Notes: generated from the sequence alone by a model not told the origin. 5,028 bases of DNA from an uncultured Carnobacterium sp. (GCA_937976325.1 CALJSD010000198.1:1-5028), one strand, 5' to 3'. Shown: positions 1 through 5,028, numbered from the stretch's first letter. Program-made: numbers and translations.

Positions 1-174
1 CAAAATCGCACGGGTAAAATCGGAGAGTATTTTACAAAAACAGGAGAAGTCACTCATCCAGAAGTGAGCATTAAAGATAAAATGGACGAAGCGGGCGGAG
101 ACCCTCATTTCTTCGTGCGCTATTATAGCAATCCCGAATGGGCCAGAGAAAACAGTAATGGAGGACAAGCATGA
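1..174 (+). CDS. C-terminal end of an unrecognised protein (5'-truncated by window edge)
   Basis: Frame 1 is open from the first base to a TGA at 172-174, giving 57 residues. It starts QNRTGKIGEYF and ends NPEWARENSNGGQA. The piece is hydrophilic, with many charged and aromatic residues (HFFVRYY near residues 40-46), and has no membrane segment, so it looks like the end of a soluble domain. I do not recognise the family. The stop overlaps the next start as ATGA, so the two genes are translationally coupled and probably act together. A short C-terminal domain followed by a coupled small soluble protein is the usual layout of a polymorphic toxin and its immunity protein, but no toxin motif is visible here. 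That the frame is coding is supported by the in-frame opening, the coupled stop and the ribosome binding site for the next gene lying inside it. Confidence 0.7.
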   Translation, partial: QNRTGKIGEYFTKTGEVTHPEVSIKDKMDEAGGDPHFFVRYYSNPEWARENSNGGQA

Positions 175-578
175 ACCGTGAAGAGTTTTTAAATAGAATC
201 AATAAAGAAGGGTTTTCGTTTGCCATCGATATGACACGCTGGGGATTTTCAGACTGTAAGTCACTCGTGCGCAGTCGCAGACTTTCCGAGGAACAGCTCT
301 ATCAGATGTTTGTGGAATTCTGTGAGGAACTTGAAAACTGTCTTAGAGAAGCAGGGGATTATCGTCGTATGATGTTTAATAAGTATCCAGTGAGTCCAGT
401 TCATGATAAATATAAAACCAAGTTCGATGCGATTTCTCCAAACGGACGTGAATTCCGCTTCGATTTTGTATTTCGCAATGACAATCATCTGAAAGTGTAC
501 CATTTATTTGAAACGATTAATGGACGCAAGAAGGTTACATGGAAAGATATTCTTTGGGAAATTGTAGATGTATTATAA
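171..578 (+). CDS. Hypothetical 135-aa soluble protein, coupled to the upstream gene
   Basis: The ATG at 171 overlaps the upstream TGA and is preceded by GGAGGA (160-165) with a 5-nt gap, so the start is well supported. The protein is charged and has no signal peptide or membrane segment. Residues 1-65 look mostly helical (SEEQLYQMFVEFCEELENC around 39-57, two Cys at 51 and 57). Residues 80-120 look like beta hairpins (GREFRFDFVFRN at 92-103), and a helical tail follows (WKDILWEIVDVL). I do not recognise the family. The size, soluble acidic/aromatic character and overlap with the preceding C-terminal domain would suit an immunity protein or an accessory partner; this is inference from layout only. 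A 21-nt gap separates it from the PH-domain gene, so all three are probably co-transcribed. No promoter is visible in the gap. Confidence 0.85.
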   Translation: MNREEFLNRINKEGFSFAIDMTRWGFSDCKSLVRSRRLSEEQLYQMFVEFCEELENCLREAGDYRRMMFNKYPVSPVHDKYKTKFDAISPNGREFRFDFVFRNDNHLKVYHLFETINGRKKVTWKDILWEIVDVL

Positions 579-599
579 CTAGAAAGTTGGGGATTGGAT

Positions 600-971
600 A
601 TGGAAATCGAAAACGAAACAACAGCACTCAAATGGGTCTTCTACCGAGAAGTGGATGTCCCACGCGATATCGAAGAAATTCTTGTGACAGGAGAGGTGGC
701 AGACCGCGCCTTTAAAACGGTACGAGATGTGGCAGTATTCACCAATAAACGCTTGATTGTCAAAGACGTCCAAGGACTCACGGGAACGAAAGTCGAGATG
801 TATTCCTTGCCATACAGCGCAGTGAATATGTGGTCTACAGAAAATGCAGGCATCCTCGATTACACGGCAGAAGTGGAATTATGGACCAGAGCTGGACACA
901 TTAAGATTGAATTGAAACGCGGAATCGATATTCGCGAGTTTGAACGCTTACTGGCAGAGTATATTTTATAA
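600..971 (+). CDS. Bacterial PH-domain protein (bPH_1 / YvbH-type)
   Basis: The 123-residue protein corresponds almost entirely to one bacterial pleckstrin-homology-like domain of the bPH_1 type (PF08000 family). The characteristic core is VFTNKRLIVKDVQGLTG at about residues 46-62, then YSLPYSAVNMWSTENAG at about 68-84, followed by strands TAEVELWTR and HIKIELKRG and a C-terminal helix (REFERLLAEYIL). There is no membrane segment or signal, so it is cytosolic. Proteins of this family are stand-alone small domains of poorly known role; some family members carry an extra YvbH-like C-terminal domain, which is absent here. I chose ATG 600 over the in-frame TTG at 594: the G-rich stretch GGGGA (589-593) sits about 6 nt before ATG 600 but abuts the TTG. 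The gene ends just before a terminator hairpin and converges on csbD. Family assignment is confident, biological role unknown. Confidence 0.88.
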   Translation: MEIENETTALKWVFYREVDVPRDIEEILVTGEVADRAFKTVRDVAVFTNKRLIVKDVQGLTGTKVEMYSLPYSAVNMWSTENAGILDYTAEVELWTRAGHIKIELKRGIDIREFERLLAEYIL

Positions 972-973
972 AG

Positions 974-1010
974 AAAAAAAGCCACTACATTTGTAGCGGC
1001 TCTTATTTGT
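974..1010. terminator. Shared intrinsic terminator between the PH gene and csbD
   Basis: GCCACTAC (981-988) pairs with GTAGCGGC (993-1000) around a 4-nt loop. Read on the - strand, the stem has one G.U pair and is followed directly by seven T (complement of A 974-980), a classic Rho-independent terminator for csbD. Read on the + strand the same stem has one A/C mismatch and is followed by a looser T-rich tail (TCTTATTTGTT), so it probably also stops transcripts of the PH gene, less efficiently. Confidence 0.85.
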
Positions 1011-1019
1011 TAGGTTCTA

Positions 1020-1214
1020 TTATTTGTTGAAAGTATTTTTAATTCCTTCTACTGCGCCTTCAACGCCTTCTTTAACGTTTTCGATAACTTCTTTGGCTTT
1101 ACCTAAACCTTTTTCTACTGCACCTTCTGTTTCAGTGCTTTTATCACCAGTAACTTTACCTAATACTTCTTTTGCAGCACCTGATGCTTGTTGTAATTTA
1201 TCTTCTAATGACAT
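1020..1214 (-). CDS. CsbD-family general stress protein
   Basis: This 64-aa, Lys/Glu/Gly/Ala-rich protein fits the CsbD family (PF05532) in length and pattern. It opens MSLEDKLQQASGAAKEVLGKVTGD and then carries degenerate amphipathic repeats (EKGLGKAKEVIENV, EGVEGAVEGIKNTF). It has no Cys, Trp or membrane segment. CsbD was named in Bacillus subtilis as a SigB-controlled stress protein; the molecular function is unknown, and members are often abundant in stress or stationary phase. The start is set by AAAGGAGGT (complement of 1221-1229), 6 nt before the ATG, an almost perfect ribosome binding site that predicts high expression. It is transcribed divergently from the glutathione transferase operon and ends in a strong terminator. 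I see no convincing SigA or SigB promoter: TATAAA at complement 1234-1239 would place the start of transcription inside the ribosome binding site. The complementary frame on the + strand is a shadow. Confidence 0.92.
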   Translation of the reverse strand: MSLEDKLQQASGAAKEVLGKVTGDKSTETEGAVEKGLGKAKEVIENVKEGVEGAVEGIKNTFNK

Positions 1215-1370
1215 TTGAAGACCTCCTTTGTTGTTTATACTATTAAGTCTAACATTAAAAAATTTATTTACAAAAGTTTCTGCTTGAGAAATTATTCATA
1301 AGCAGATGTTTCAAAGAGAATGGAAGTATCATGTTAAAATAATTCTAAAGAGATTCAAGGAGGATACCAT
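1215..1370. promoter_or_regulatory. Divergent csbD / transferase-operon intergenic region with inverted repeat
   Basis: This AT-rich 156-bp stretch carries the control signals of two divergent units and no gene. On the - strand side it holds the csbD ribosome binding site. In its middle, TCTGCTT (1279-1285) and AAGCAGA (1300-1306) form a perfect 7-bp inverted repeat, with centres 21 bp apart, i.e. two helical turns, as expected of a dimeric regulator site. An overlapping TTTCT-N5-AGAAA dyad lies at 1277-1291. Both are short enough to be chance in AT-rich DNA. The repeat lies just upstream of the proposed + strand promoter. Confidence 0.5.
1332..1340 (+). promoter_or_regulatory. Extended -10 promoter for the yghU-egtV-egtU operon
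   Basis: TG-T-TAAAAT (1332-1340) matches the extended -10 pattern TGnTATAAT with one mismatch. It would start transcription near 1347, leaving a short leader of about 24 nt with AAGGAGGA (1357-1364) 6 nt before the ATG at 1371. There is no good -35 box at 16-18 bp, which is common for extended -10 promoters. It is the best candidate for the operon, as no other promoter is evident before the downstream transporter genes. Confidence 0.5.
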
Positions 1371-2162
1371 ATGACAGAATATCAATTACCACGCGTTTGG
1401 AGCGCAGCCGATAGCAACCAAGGGAAATTCTCAGGAATTAACCGTCCAACAGCAGGGGCTCGTTTTGAACAAACATTGCCCGTCGGAGAAACAGATTTAC
1501 AAGTGTATTCGCTCGGTACACCAAACGGCATTAAAGTGACGATTATGCTGGAGGAATTACTCGAAGCAGGCGTCGACAAGGCAGCATATGATTTATTCAA
1601 GATTTCAATTATGGATGGGGACCAATTCGGTAGCGACTTTGTAGCGATTAACCCGAATTCGAAGATTCCAGCACTCTTAGATCGTTCAGGGGATGAGCCG
1701 ATTCGCGTCTTCGAGTCAGCGAATATCTTGCTTTATTTAGCAGAAAAATTCGGAAAATTCCTTCCGCAAGACACTGCTAAACGTACAGAAGTCCTAAACT
1801 GGCTCTTCTGGCAAACAGGAGCAGCACCATTCTTAGGAGGCGGATTTGGACACTTCTTCAACTACGCACCAGAGAAAATTGAGTATGCGATTAACCGTTT
1901 CACAATGGAAGCGAAACGCCAATTAGACTTGCTCGATCAAGAGTTAGCCAAACGCCCATATATCGCAGGAGACGAATATACGATTGCCGATATCGCCATC
2001 TGGTCATGGTACGGACGACTTGTTCAAGGGCACTTGTATCAAAATTCTGCAGAGTTTCTTGACGCACAAAGCTATACACATTTAAATGAATGGGCTGACC
2101 GAATTGCCCAACGTCCCGCTGTACAAAAGGGAGTAAAAGCGGAGTATAAATTAATTAAATAA
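1371..2162 (+). CDS. yghU: Nu-class glutathione S-transferase / disulfide-bond reductase, YghU-like
   Basis: The 263-aa protein matches E. coli YghU almost end to end: the N-terminal extension YQLPRVW...NRPTAGA, then LPVGETDLQVYSLGTPNGIKV, NPNSKIPAL, and the C-terminal helical domain with LNWLFWQTGAAPFLGGGFGHF and GDEYTIADIAIW. The thioredoxin-fold domain spans about residues 43-125. TPNG (50-53) is the conserved Nu-class active-site loop, P100 the cis-Pro, and E115-S116 the expected gamma-glutamyl contact. Characterised YghU/YfcG enzymes bind two glutathione molecules per active site and reduce disulfides using bound thiols rather than a protein Cys; consistently, this protein has no Cys at all. 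It lacks the roughly 25-residue C-terminal tail of E. coli YghU. AAGGAGGA lies 6 nt before ATG 1371. It is the first gene of an operon, only 12 nt ahead of the ABC ATPase, which suggests a job on the thiol or disulfide the transporter imports (inference). Confidence 0.93.
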   Translation: MTEYQLPRVWSAADSNQGKFSGINRPTAGARFEQTLPVGETDLQVYSLGTPNGIKVTIMLEELLEAGVDKAAYDLFKISIMDGDQFGSDFVAINPNSKIPALLDRSGDEPIRVFESANILLYLAEKFGKFLPQDTAKRTEVLNWLFWQTGAAPFLGGGFGHFFNYAPEKIEYAINRFTMEAKRQLDLLDQELAKRPYIAGDEYTIADIAIWSWYGRLVQGHLYQNSAEFLDAQSYTHLNEWADRIAQRPAVQKGVKAEYKLIK

Positions 2163-2174
2163 AGAAGGGTTAGT

Positions 2175-2906
2175 ATGATTGAATATAAAAATGTCGCCTT
2201 GCGTTATGATGAGAAAATCGTTTTAAAAGACGTGAACCTTACGATTAACGACGGCGAATTTATGGTGTTAGTGGGGCCATCCGGTTCAGGGAAAACAACC
2301 ATGTTGAAGATGATTAACCAGTTGATTGAACCGACTGATGGAAATATTTATTTAAACGAAAAACGAATCAAAGAACATAATCAACGAAAATTACGCTTAG
2401 AGACGGGCTATGTCCTTCAACAAATCGCGCTGTTTCCAAACTTAACGGTAGCGGAAAATATCGCGCTCATCCCTGAAATGAAAGGGTGGAAGAAGGAACA
2501 AATCGCTGCAAAAACAAAGGAACTACTCGACAAGGTAGGACTTCCAGCAGAAGATTATGCTAAACGACTTCCAAGCGAACTCTCTGGAGGGGAACAACAA
2601 CGGGTAGGGATTGTCAGAGCTATGATTGCAGAACCGATGACGCTTCTCATGGACGAACCATTCTCGGCCTTAGATGCCATCTCTCGTAAGCAACTACAAG
2701 AACTCACAAAGGCATTGCACCGTGAGTTCAAGATGACGACGATTTTCGTTACCCATGATACGGATGAAGCGTTGAAGTTGGCGGACCGTATTGCGGTTTT
2801 AAAAGACGGAGCTATTGAGCAGGTCGCACGTCCTGAAGAAATCTTAGAGCATCCTGCAACGGAATTTGTCCAAGAATTGTTCAAAGGAGGTGCCGTTCAT
2901 GCATAA
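2175..2906 (+). CDS. egtV: ABC transporter ATP-binding protein, EgtV-like (ergothioneine/osmoprotectant type)
   Basis: This 243-aa ATPase energises the permease encoded next. All motifs are intact: A-loop Y11, Walker A GPSGSGKTT (34-42), Q-loop Q82, signature LSGGEQQR (136-143), Walker B LLMDEP with E161, D-loop SALD (164-167) and H-loop H194. It belongs to the quaternary-amine uptake branch but is only a nucleotide-binding domain: the C-terminal CBS domains of OpuAA/ProV/OpuCA, which sense osmotic state, are absent. Opening (MIEYKNVALRY) and overall sequence strongly resemble pneumococcal EgtV from memory. AGAAGGG (2163-2169) lies 5 nt before ATG 2175, with a 12-nt gap after the transferase gene. 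The last codons overlap the start of the permease gene by 8 nt. The protein works as a cytoplasmic dimer on the membrane complex. ABC ATPase assignment is certain; the substrate rests on the partner. Confidence 0.93.
   Translation: MIEYKNVALRYDEKIVLKDVNLTINDGEFMVLVGPSGSGKTTMLKMINQLIEPTDGNIYLNEKRIKEHNQRKLRLETGYVLQQIALFPNLTVAENIALIPEMKGWKKEQIAAKTKELLDKVGLPAEDYAKRLPSELSGGEQQRVGIVRAMIAEPMTLLMDEPFSALDAISRKQLQELTKALHREFKMTTIFVTHDTDEALKLADRIAVLKDGAIEQVARPEEILEHPATEFVQELFKGGAVHA
2883..2890 (+). promoter_or_regulatory. Ribosome binding site that fixes the egtU start
   Basis: AAAGGAGG lies inside the end of egtV, 8 nt before ATG 2899. It favours that start over the in-frame TTG at 2866, which has no such site and would add 11 unlikely residues before the membrane domain. 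The resulting 8-nt overlap with egtV implies translational coupling. Confidence 0.85.
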
Positions 2907-4416
2907 TTTGATAACGACCTTCCAAGACCGTTTTAGTGACTGGACAGTAGCACTAGGGCAACATTTACAACTATCGCTATTAGCCTTACTGATTTCAATT
3001 GTCGTGGCCGTACCACTAGCCGTCGTATTAAGCTCACATAAGCGCTCTGCGGCATTTGTTCTTCAAGTGGCAGGGATTTTCCAAACAATTCCATCTCTTG
3101 CGCTATTAGGGCTCTTTATTCCATTTATGGGGATTGGAACGGTCCCAGCACTGACAACTCTTGTCATTTACGCCTTATTCCCGATTTTACAAAATACGAT
3201 TACGGGACTACAGGGCATTGACCCAAGCTTAGAAGAAGCGGGAGTTGCCTTCGGGATGACGAAGTGGGAACGATTGAAGAAATTCGAGATTCCAATCGCG
3301 ATGCCTGTCATCATGTCAGGGGTACGCACCTCAGCGGTATTTATTATCGGAACAGCCACTCTTGCAGCGTTAATTGGGGCAGGGGGACTCGGTTCCTTCA
3401 TCCTTCTTGGAATTGACCGCAACAACGCCAGCTTGATTCTAATCGGGGCGATTTCTTCAGCTGTTCTTGCGATTGCATTTAGTACATTGTTGAAATGGAT
3501 GGAACATGCCAAACTAAAAACGATTTTCGCAACGTTTATCGTTCTATTTGCCGGACTCGGAGCGTCTTTTGTTTCAGGGATGATGCCTTCGATGGGCCAA
3601 CAAACCCTTATCATCGCTGGTAAATTAGGACCTGAACCAGAAATCTTAGCGAATATGTATAAACTCTTAATTGAGGAAAATACGAAGCTGAAAGTCGAAG
3701 TGAAACCAAACTTCGGGAAGACAACGTTCTTGTATGAAGCCTTGAAGAATGGGGACATCGACATTTACCCAGAATTCACAGGAACGATTACGGAGAGCTT
3801 GTTGAAGCCAGCGCCAAAAGTATCGCATGATCCAGAAGAAGTGTACGAATTGGCGAAAGATGGCATCTTGAAGCAAGACAATTTGGCATACTTGAAGCCA
3901 ATGGAATACCAAAATACGTATGCCGTCGCGGTCCCAAGAGCCATCGCTGAAAAATACGGACTCAAGACCATCTCAGACTTGAAGAAAGTCGAAGGTCAAT
4001 TAAAAGCTGGATTCACACTTGAATTCAATGACCGAGATGACGGAAACCGCGGCCTTCAAAAGGTATACGGATTGAACCTCAACGTCGCAACGATGGAACC
4101 AAGCCTTCGCTACCAAGCGATTCAATCGGGTGACATTCAAATCACCGACGCGTATTCAACGGACGCAGAAATCACGCGTTATGACCTTGTGGTGCTAGAA
4201 GACGACAAGCAATTATTCCCACCTTACCAAGGCGCACCTTTAATGAAAGAAGCGTTGTTGAAACAACATCCAGAATTGGAAGGCGTGTTGAATGTGTTAG
4301 CAGGAAAGATTACGGCGGAACAGATGAGTCGCATGAACTATGAAGTGGGAGTAGAGGGTAAGTCTGCTGAAACAGTTGCCCGTGAGTTCCTTCAAAGCCA
4401 AGGCTATCTTAAGTAG
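2899..4416 (+). CDS. egtU: Fused ABC permease/substrate-binding protein, EgtU-like (probable ergothioneine importer)
   Basis: This 505-aa fusion combines a permease (about 1-205) and an extracellular binding domain (about 234-505). The permease has hydrophobic segments near 22-44, 52-78, 83-103, 135-170 and 175-198, and the coupling (EAA) loop EEAGVAFGMTKWERLKKF at 112-129. A further membrane segment (209-229) replaces a signal peptide and anchors the binding domain outside the cell. The binding domain is of the OpuAC/OpuC (type II) class, with LIIAGKLGPEPEILANMYKLL (start), NFGKTTFLYEAL, DIDIYPEFTGT, QITDAYSTDAEI and FPPYQGAPL. Layout, length and these blocks closely match pneumococcal EgtU, shown to bind the thione ergothioneine; such proteins are often labelled glycine-betaine/choline permeases. 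The match is from memory, and the ligand residues were not aligned, so betaine, carnitine or choline remain possible. The Cys-free transferase upstream favours a thiol-linked substrate. Confidence 0.92.
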   Translation: MHNLITTFQDRFSDWTVALGQHLQLSLLALLISIVVAVPLAVVLSSHKRSAAFVLQVAGIFQTIPSLALLGLFIPFMGIGTVPALTTLVIYALFPILQNTITGLQGIDPSLEEAGVAFGMTKWERLKKFEIPIAMPVIMSGVRTSAVFIIGTATLAALIGAGGLGSFILLGIDRNNASLILIGAISSAVLAIAFSTLLKWMEHAKLKTIFATFIVLFAGLGASFVSGMMPSMGQQTLIIAGKLGPEPEILANMYKLLIEENTKLKVEVKPNFGKTTFLYEALKNGDIDIYPEFTGTITESLLKPAPKVSHDPEEVYELAKDGILKQDNLAYLKPMEYQNTYAVAVPRAIAEKYGLKTISDLKKVEGQLKAGFTLEFNDRDDGNRGLQKVYGLNLNVATMEPSLRYQAIQSGDIQITDAYSTDAEITRYDLVVLEDDKQLFPPYQGAPLMKEALLKQHPELEGVLNVLAGKITAEQMSRMNYEVGVEGKSAETVAREFLQSQGYLK

Positions 4417-4430
4417 GAAACAGTGTTTCC
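4416..4430. repeat. 15-bp palindrome across the egtU stop codon
   Basis: GGAAACA and TGTTTCC are perfectly symmetrical around one central G, with the first G belonging to the TAG stop. The transcript could form a 6-bp hairpin with a 3-nt loop. It is followed by ATAAAAATAC rather than a T-tract, so it is not a standard terminator. It could be an operator-like site, an mRNA 3' stem or chance. Confidence 0.5.
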
Positions 4431-4616
4431 ATAAAAATACTTTCGGACCTTTGGGTTGTTATAGTAAAGAACCGAGTTGAGACCCAAGGCTCAACCCGGT
4501 ACAGTTATTATCGCCACTACGTAGATATCCAAATCAGACCGTAGTTTGAATGTTATTAATTAAAAAAAGTAGTATTGAAGTGAAAAAGGAATCAAGCAGC
4601 TGCTTGATTCCTTTTT
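4431..4616 (+). ncRNA. Candidate structured 3'-UTR or small RNA downstream of egtU
   Basis: No gene fits this stretch, but it is rich in pairing potential. TG-T-TATAGT (4457-4465) is an extended -10 motif predicting a start near 4472. Right there begins a stem of 10 pairs plus one mismatch: ACCGAGTTGAG (4471-4481) with CTCAACCCGGT (4490-4500), loop ACCCAAGG. The loop can also pair with CCTTTGGGT (4448-4456), and GGGTTG (4453-4458) can compete for CAACCC (4492-4497). A second 6-bp stem is ACTACG (4516-4521) with CGTAGT (4540-4545). A strong terminator ends the unit near 4616, giving an RNA of about 145 nt. No -35 box is evident, and I do not recognise a known RNA family; it may simply be the operon's 3' untranslated region. 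Confidence 0.35.
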
Positions 4617-4617
4617 C
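4582..4617. terminator. Bidirectional terminator, 36-bp perfect palindrome
   Basis: GAAAAAGGAATCAAGCAG and its exact reverse complement lie back to back with no mismatch. In RNA the stem GGAATCAAGC/GCTTGATTCC closes a 4-nt AGCU loop and is followed by five T on either strand, so it works as an intrinsic terminator in both directions. It abuts the stop codon (complement 4618-4620) of the - strand gene and closes the egtU/3'-UTR unit on the + strand. Confidence 0.93.
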
Positions 4618-5028
4618 TTATTCTTGAACTTTTTGGAACTGAAGGACAATTGTTTCTGGAAGATTATAAATTTCGTCATTTCCACTGAGTGTTAACGTTA
4701 GAATATCATTTTCGATTGAATATGAATATGTGACAGGTTTGTCGCTGAGAACAGAAGTTGTTGCTCGTATGTCACCTGCAAAGAAAATTGGGGCAGTGAA
4801 AGTAATGGTTTTTGCTTGAGTGTCCACTTTCCCGTTTTTAATCGTTCCATCAAGGGTCTGCTTATCCTCTGAAAGACCACCGACTGCATCAGGGAATTTT
4901 TTGAAAAGTAGTTCAACATAGCTCTGATATCGTTTAAGTCCTTCTTCTTTTGAAATCTCTTTAGAATCAAACTGACTATCGTAGTATGCTTCAAAGCTAA
5001 TATTCATATCATAGGCACCATGATATTC
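4618..5028 (-). CDS. C-terminal part of an unrecognised protein (5' end beyond window)
   Basis: The - strand frame is open from the window edge to a TAA at 4618-4620, giving 136 visible residues. An ATG lies at complement 5005-5007, but the frame continues upstream of it (EYHGAYD) and there is no ribosome binding site there, so it is probably internal and the gene runs off the window. The visible part has a charged helical stretch (KEEGLKRYQSYVELLFKKF) and then alternating strands typical of a beta-rich domain (AKTITFTAPIFFAG, VTYSYSIENDILTLTLSG, ETIVLQFQKVQE). There is no membrane segment in this part. Such tails occur in small lipoproteins or secreted proteins, but the N-terminus that would show a lipobox is missing, so I assign no function. 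It converges on the egtU operon, sharing the terminator that touches its stop codon. Confidence 0.8.
   Translation of the reverse strand, partial: EYHGAYDMNISFEAYYDSQFDSKEISKEEGLKRYQSYVELLFKKFPDAVGGLSEDKQTLDGTIKNGKVDTQAKTITFTAPIFFAGDIRATTSVLSDKPVTYSYSIENDILTLTLSGNDEIYNLPETIVLQFQKVQE

Noticed and set aside
1024..1218. 64-codon open frame on the + strand opposite csbD
   Set aside because: It is the antisense shadow of csbD: Ser/Pro/Thr-rich translation, no ribosome binding site, and the - strand frame has a perfect one and a recognisable family.
1234..1239. TATAAA on the - strand as a csbD -10 box
   Set aside because: Transcription would begin within the ribosome binding site, and there is no matching -35 box.
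2866..2898. Upstream TTG start for the permease fusion
   Set aside because: The strong AAAGGAGG lies between the TTG and ATG 2899, and the extra 11 residues lie before the expected N-terminus of the family.
3168..3764. 198-codon - strand open frame inside egtU
   Set aside because: The + strand frame encodes conserved permease and binding-domain motifs throughout; the antisense product has no recognisable features or ribosome binding site.
4441..4560. tracrRNA or known riboswitch in the egtU 3' region
   Set aside because: No anti-repeat, CRISPR repeat or recognisable aptamer motif is present, and no gene follows in the right direction to be controlled.
4550..4628. Short + strand ORF of about 25 codons running through the terminator
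   Set aside because: No ribosome binding site, and it is translated mostly from the palindromic terminator.
4618..5007. Complete 129-aa gene starting at ATG 5007 (- strand)
   Set aside because: The frame is open through to the window edge and no ribosome binding site precedes this ATG, so a truncated larger gene is more likely.

Overview
The window looks like chromosomal DNA of a low-to-moderate G+C Gram-positive bacterium, most likely a member of the Lactobacillales. The reasons are strong AGGAGG-type ribosome binding sites, short intergenic gaps, intrinsic terminators with long T-tracts, and a transporter whose permease and binding protein are fused in the way known from streptococci. Genus and species cannot be fixed from the sequence alone.

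Left part (1-1000, + strand): three tightly packed genes. They are the last 57 codons of an unrecognised protein, a 135-aa unrecognised protein whose ATG overlaps the previous stop (ATGA), and a 123-aa bacterial PH-domain protein of the bPH_1/YvbH type. The first two have the layout of an effector/immunity or toxin/antitoxin pair, but this is inference only. The PH gene converges on a small CsbD-family stress protein on the - strand (1020-1214), and the two share a terminator hairpin at 981-1000.

Centre (1215-4416): a 156-bp divergent promoter region separates csbD from a three-gene + strand operon. The operon encodes a Nu-class (YghU-type) glutathione S-transferase/disulfide reductase, an ABC ATPase without CBS domains, and a 505-aa fused permease/solute-binding protein. 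The last two closely match the pneumococcal pair now called EgtV/EgtU (ergothioneine uptake, earlier annotated as a choline/betaine ProWX-type system), as I recall that family. A thiol-disulfide enzyme translationally linked to a probable importer of a low-molecular-weight thiol/thione suggests a thiol-redox module. This is the most interesting functional point of the window.

Right part (4417-5028): about 165 bp without an evident protein-coding gene lies between egtU and the 36-bp terminator palindrome. It holds a palindrome over the egtU stop codon, an extended -10 motif, a long stem-loop whose loop can pair with upstream sequence, a second stem, and then the terminator palindrome. Together these form a candidate structured 3'-UTR or small RNA of about 145 nt. 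Beyond it, on the - strand, is the C-terminal part of an unrecognised, beta-rich protein running off the window edge. No insertion sequence, CRISPR array, tRNA or rRNA was seen.
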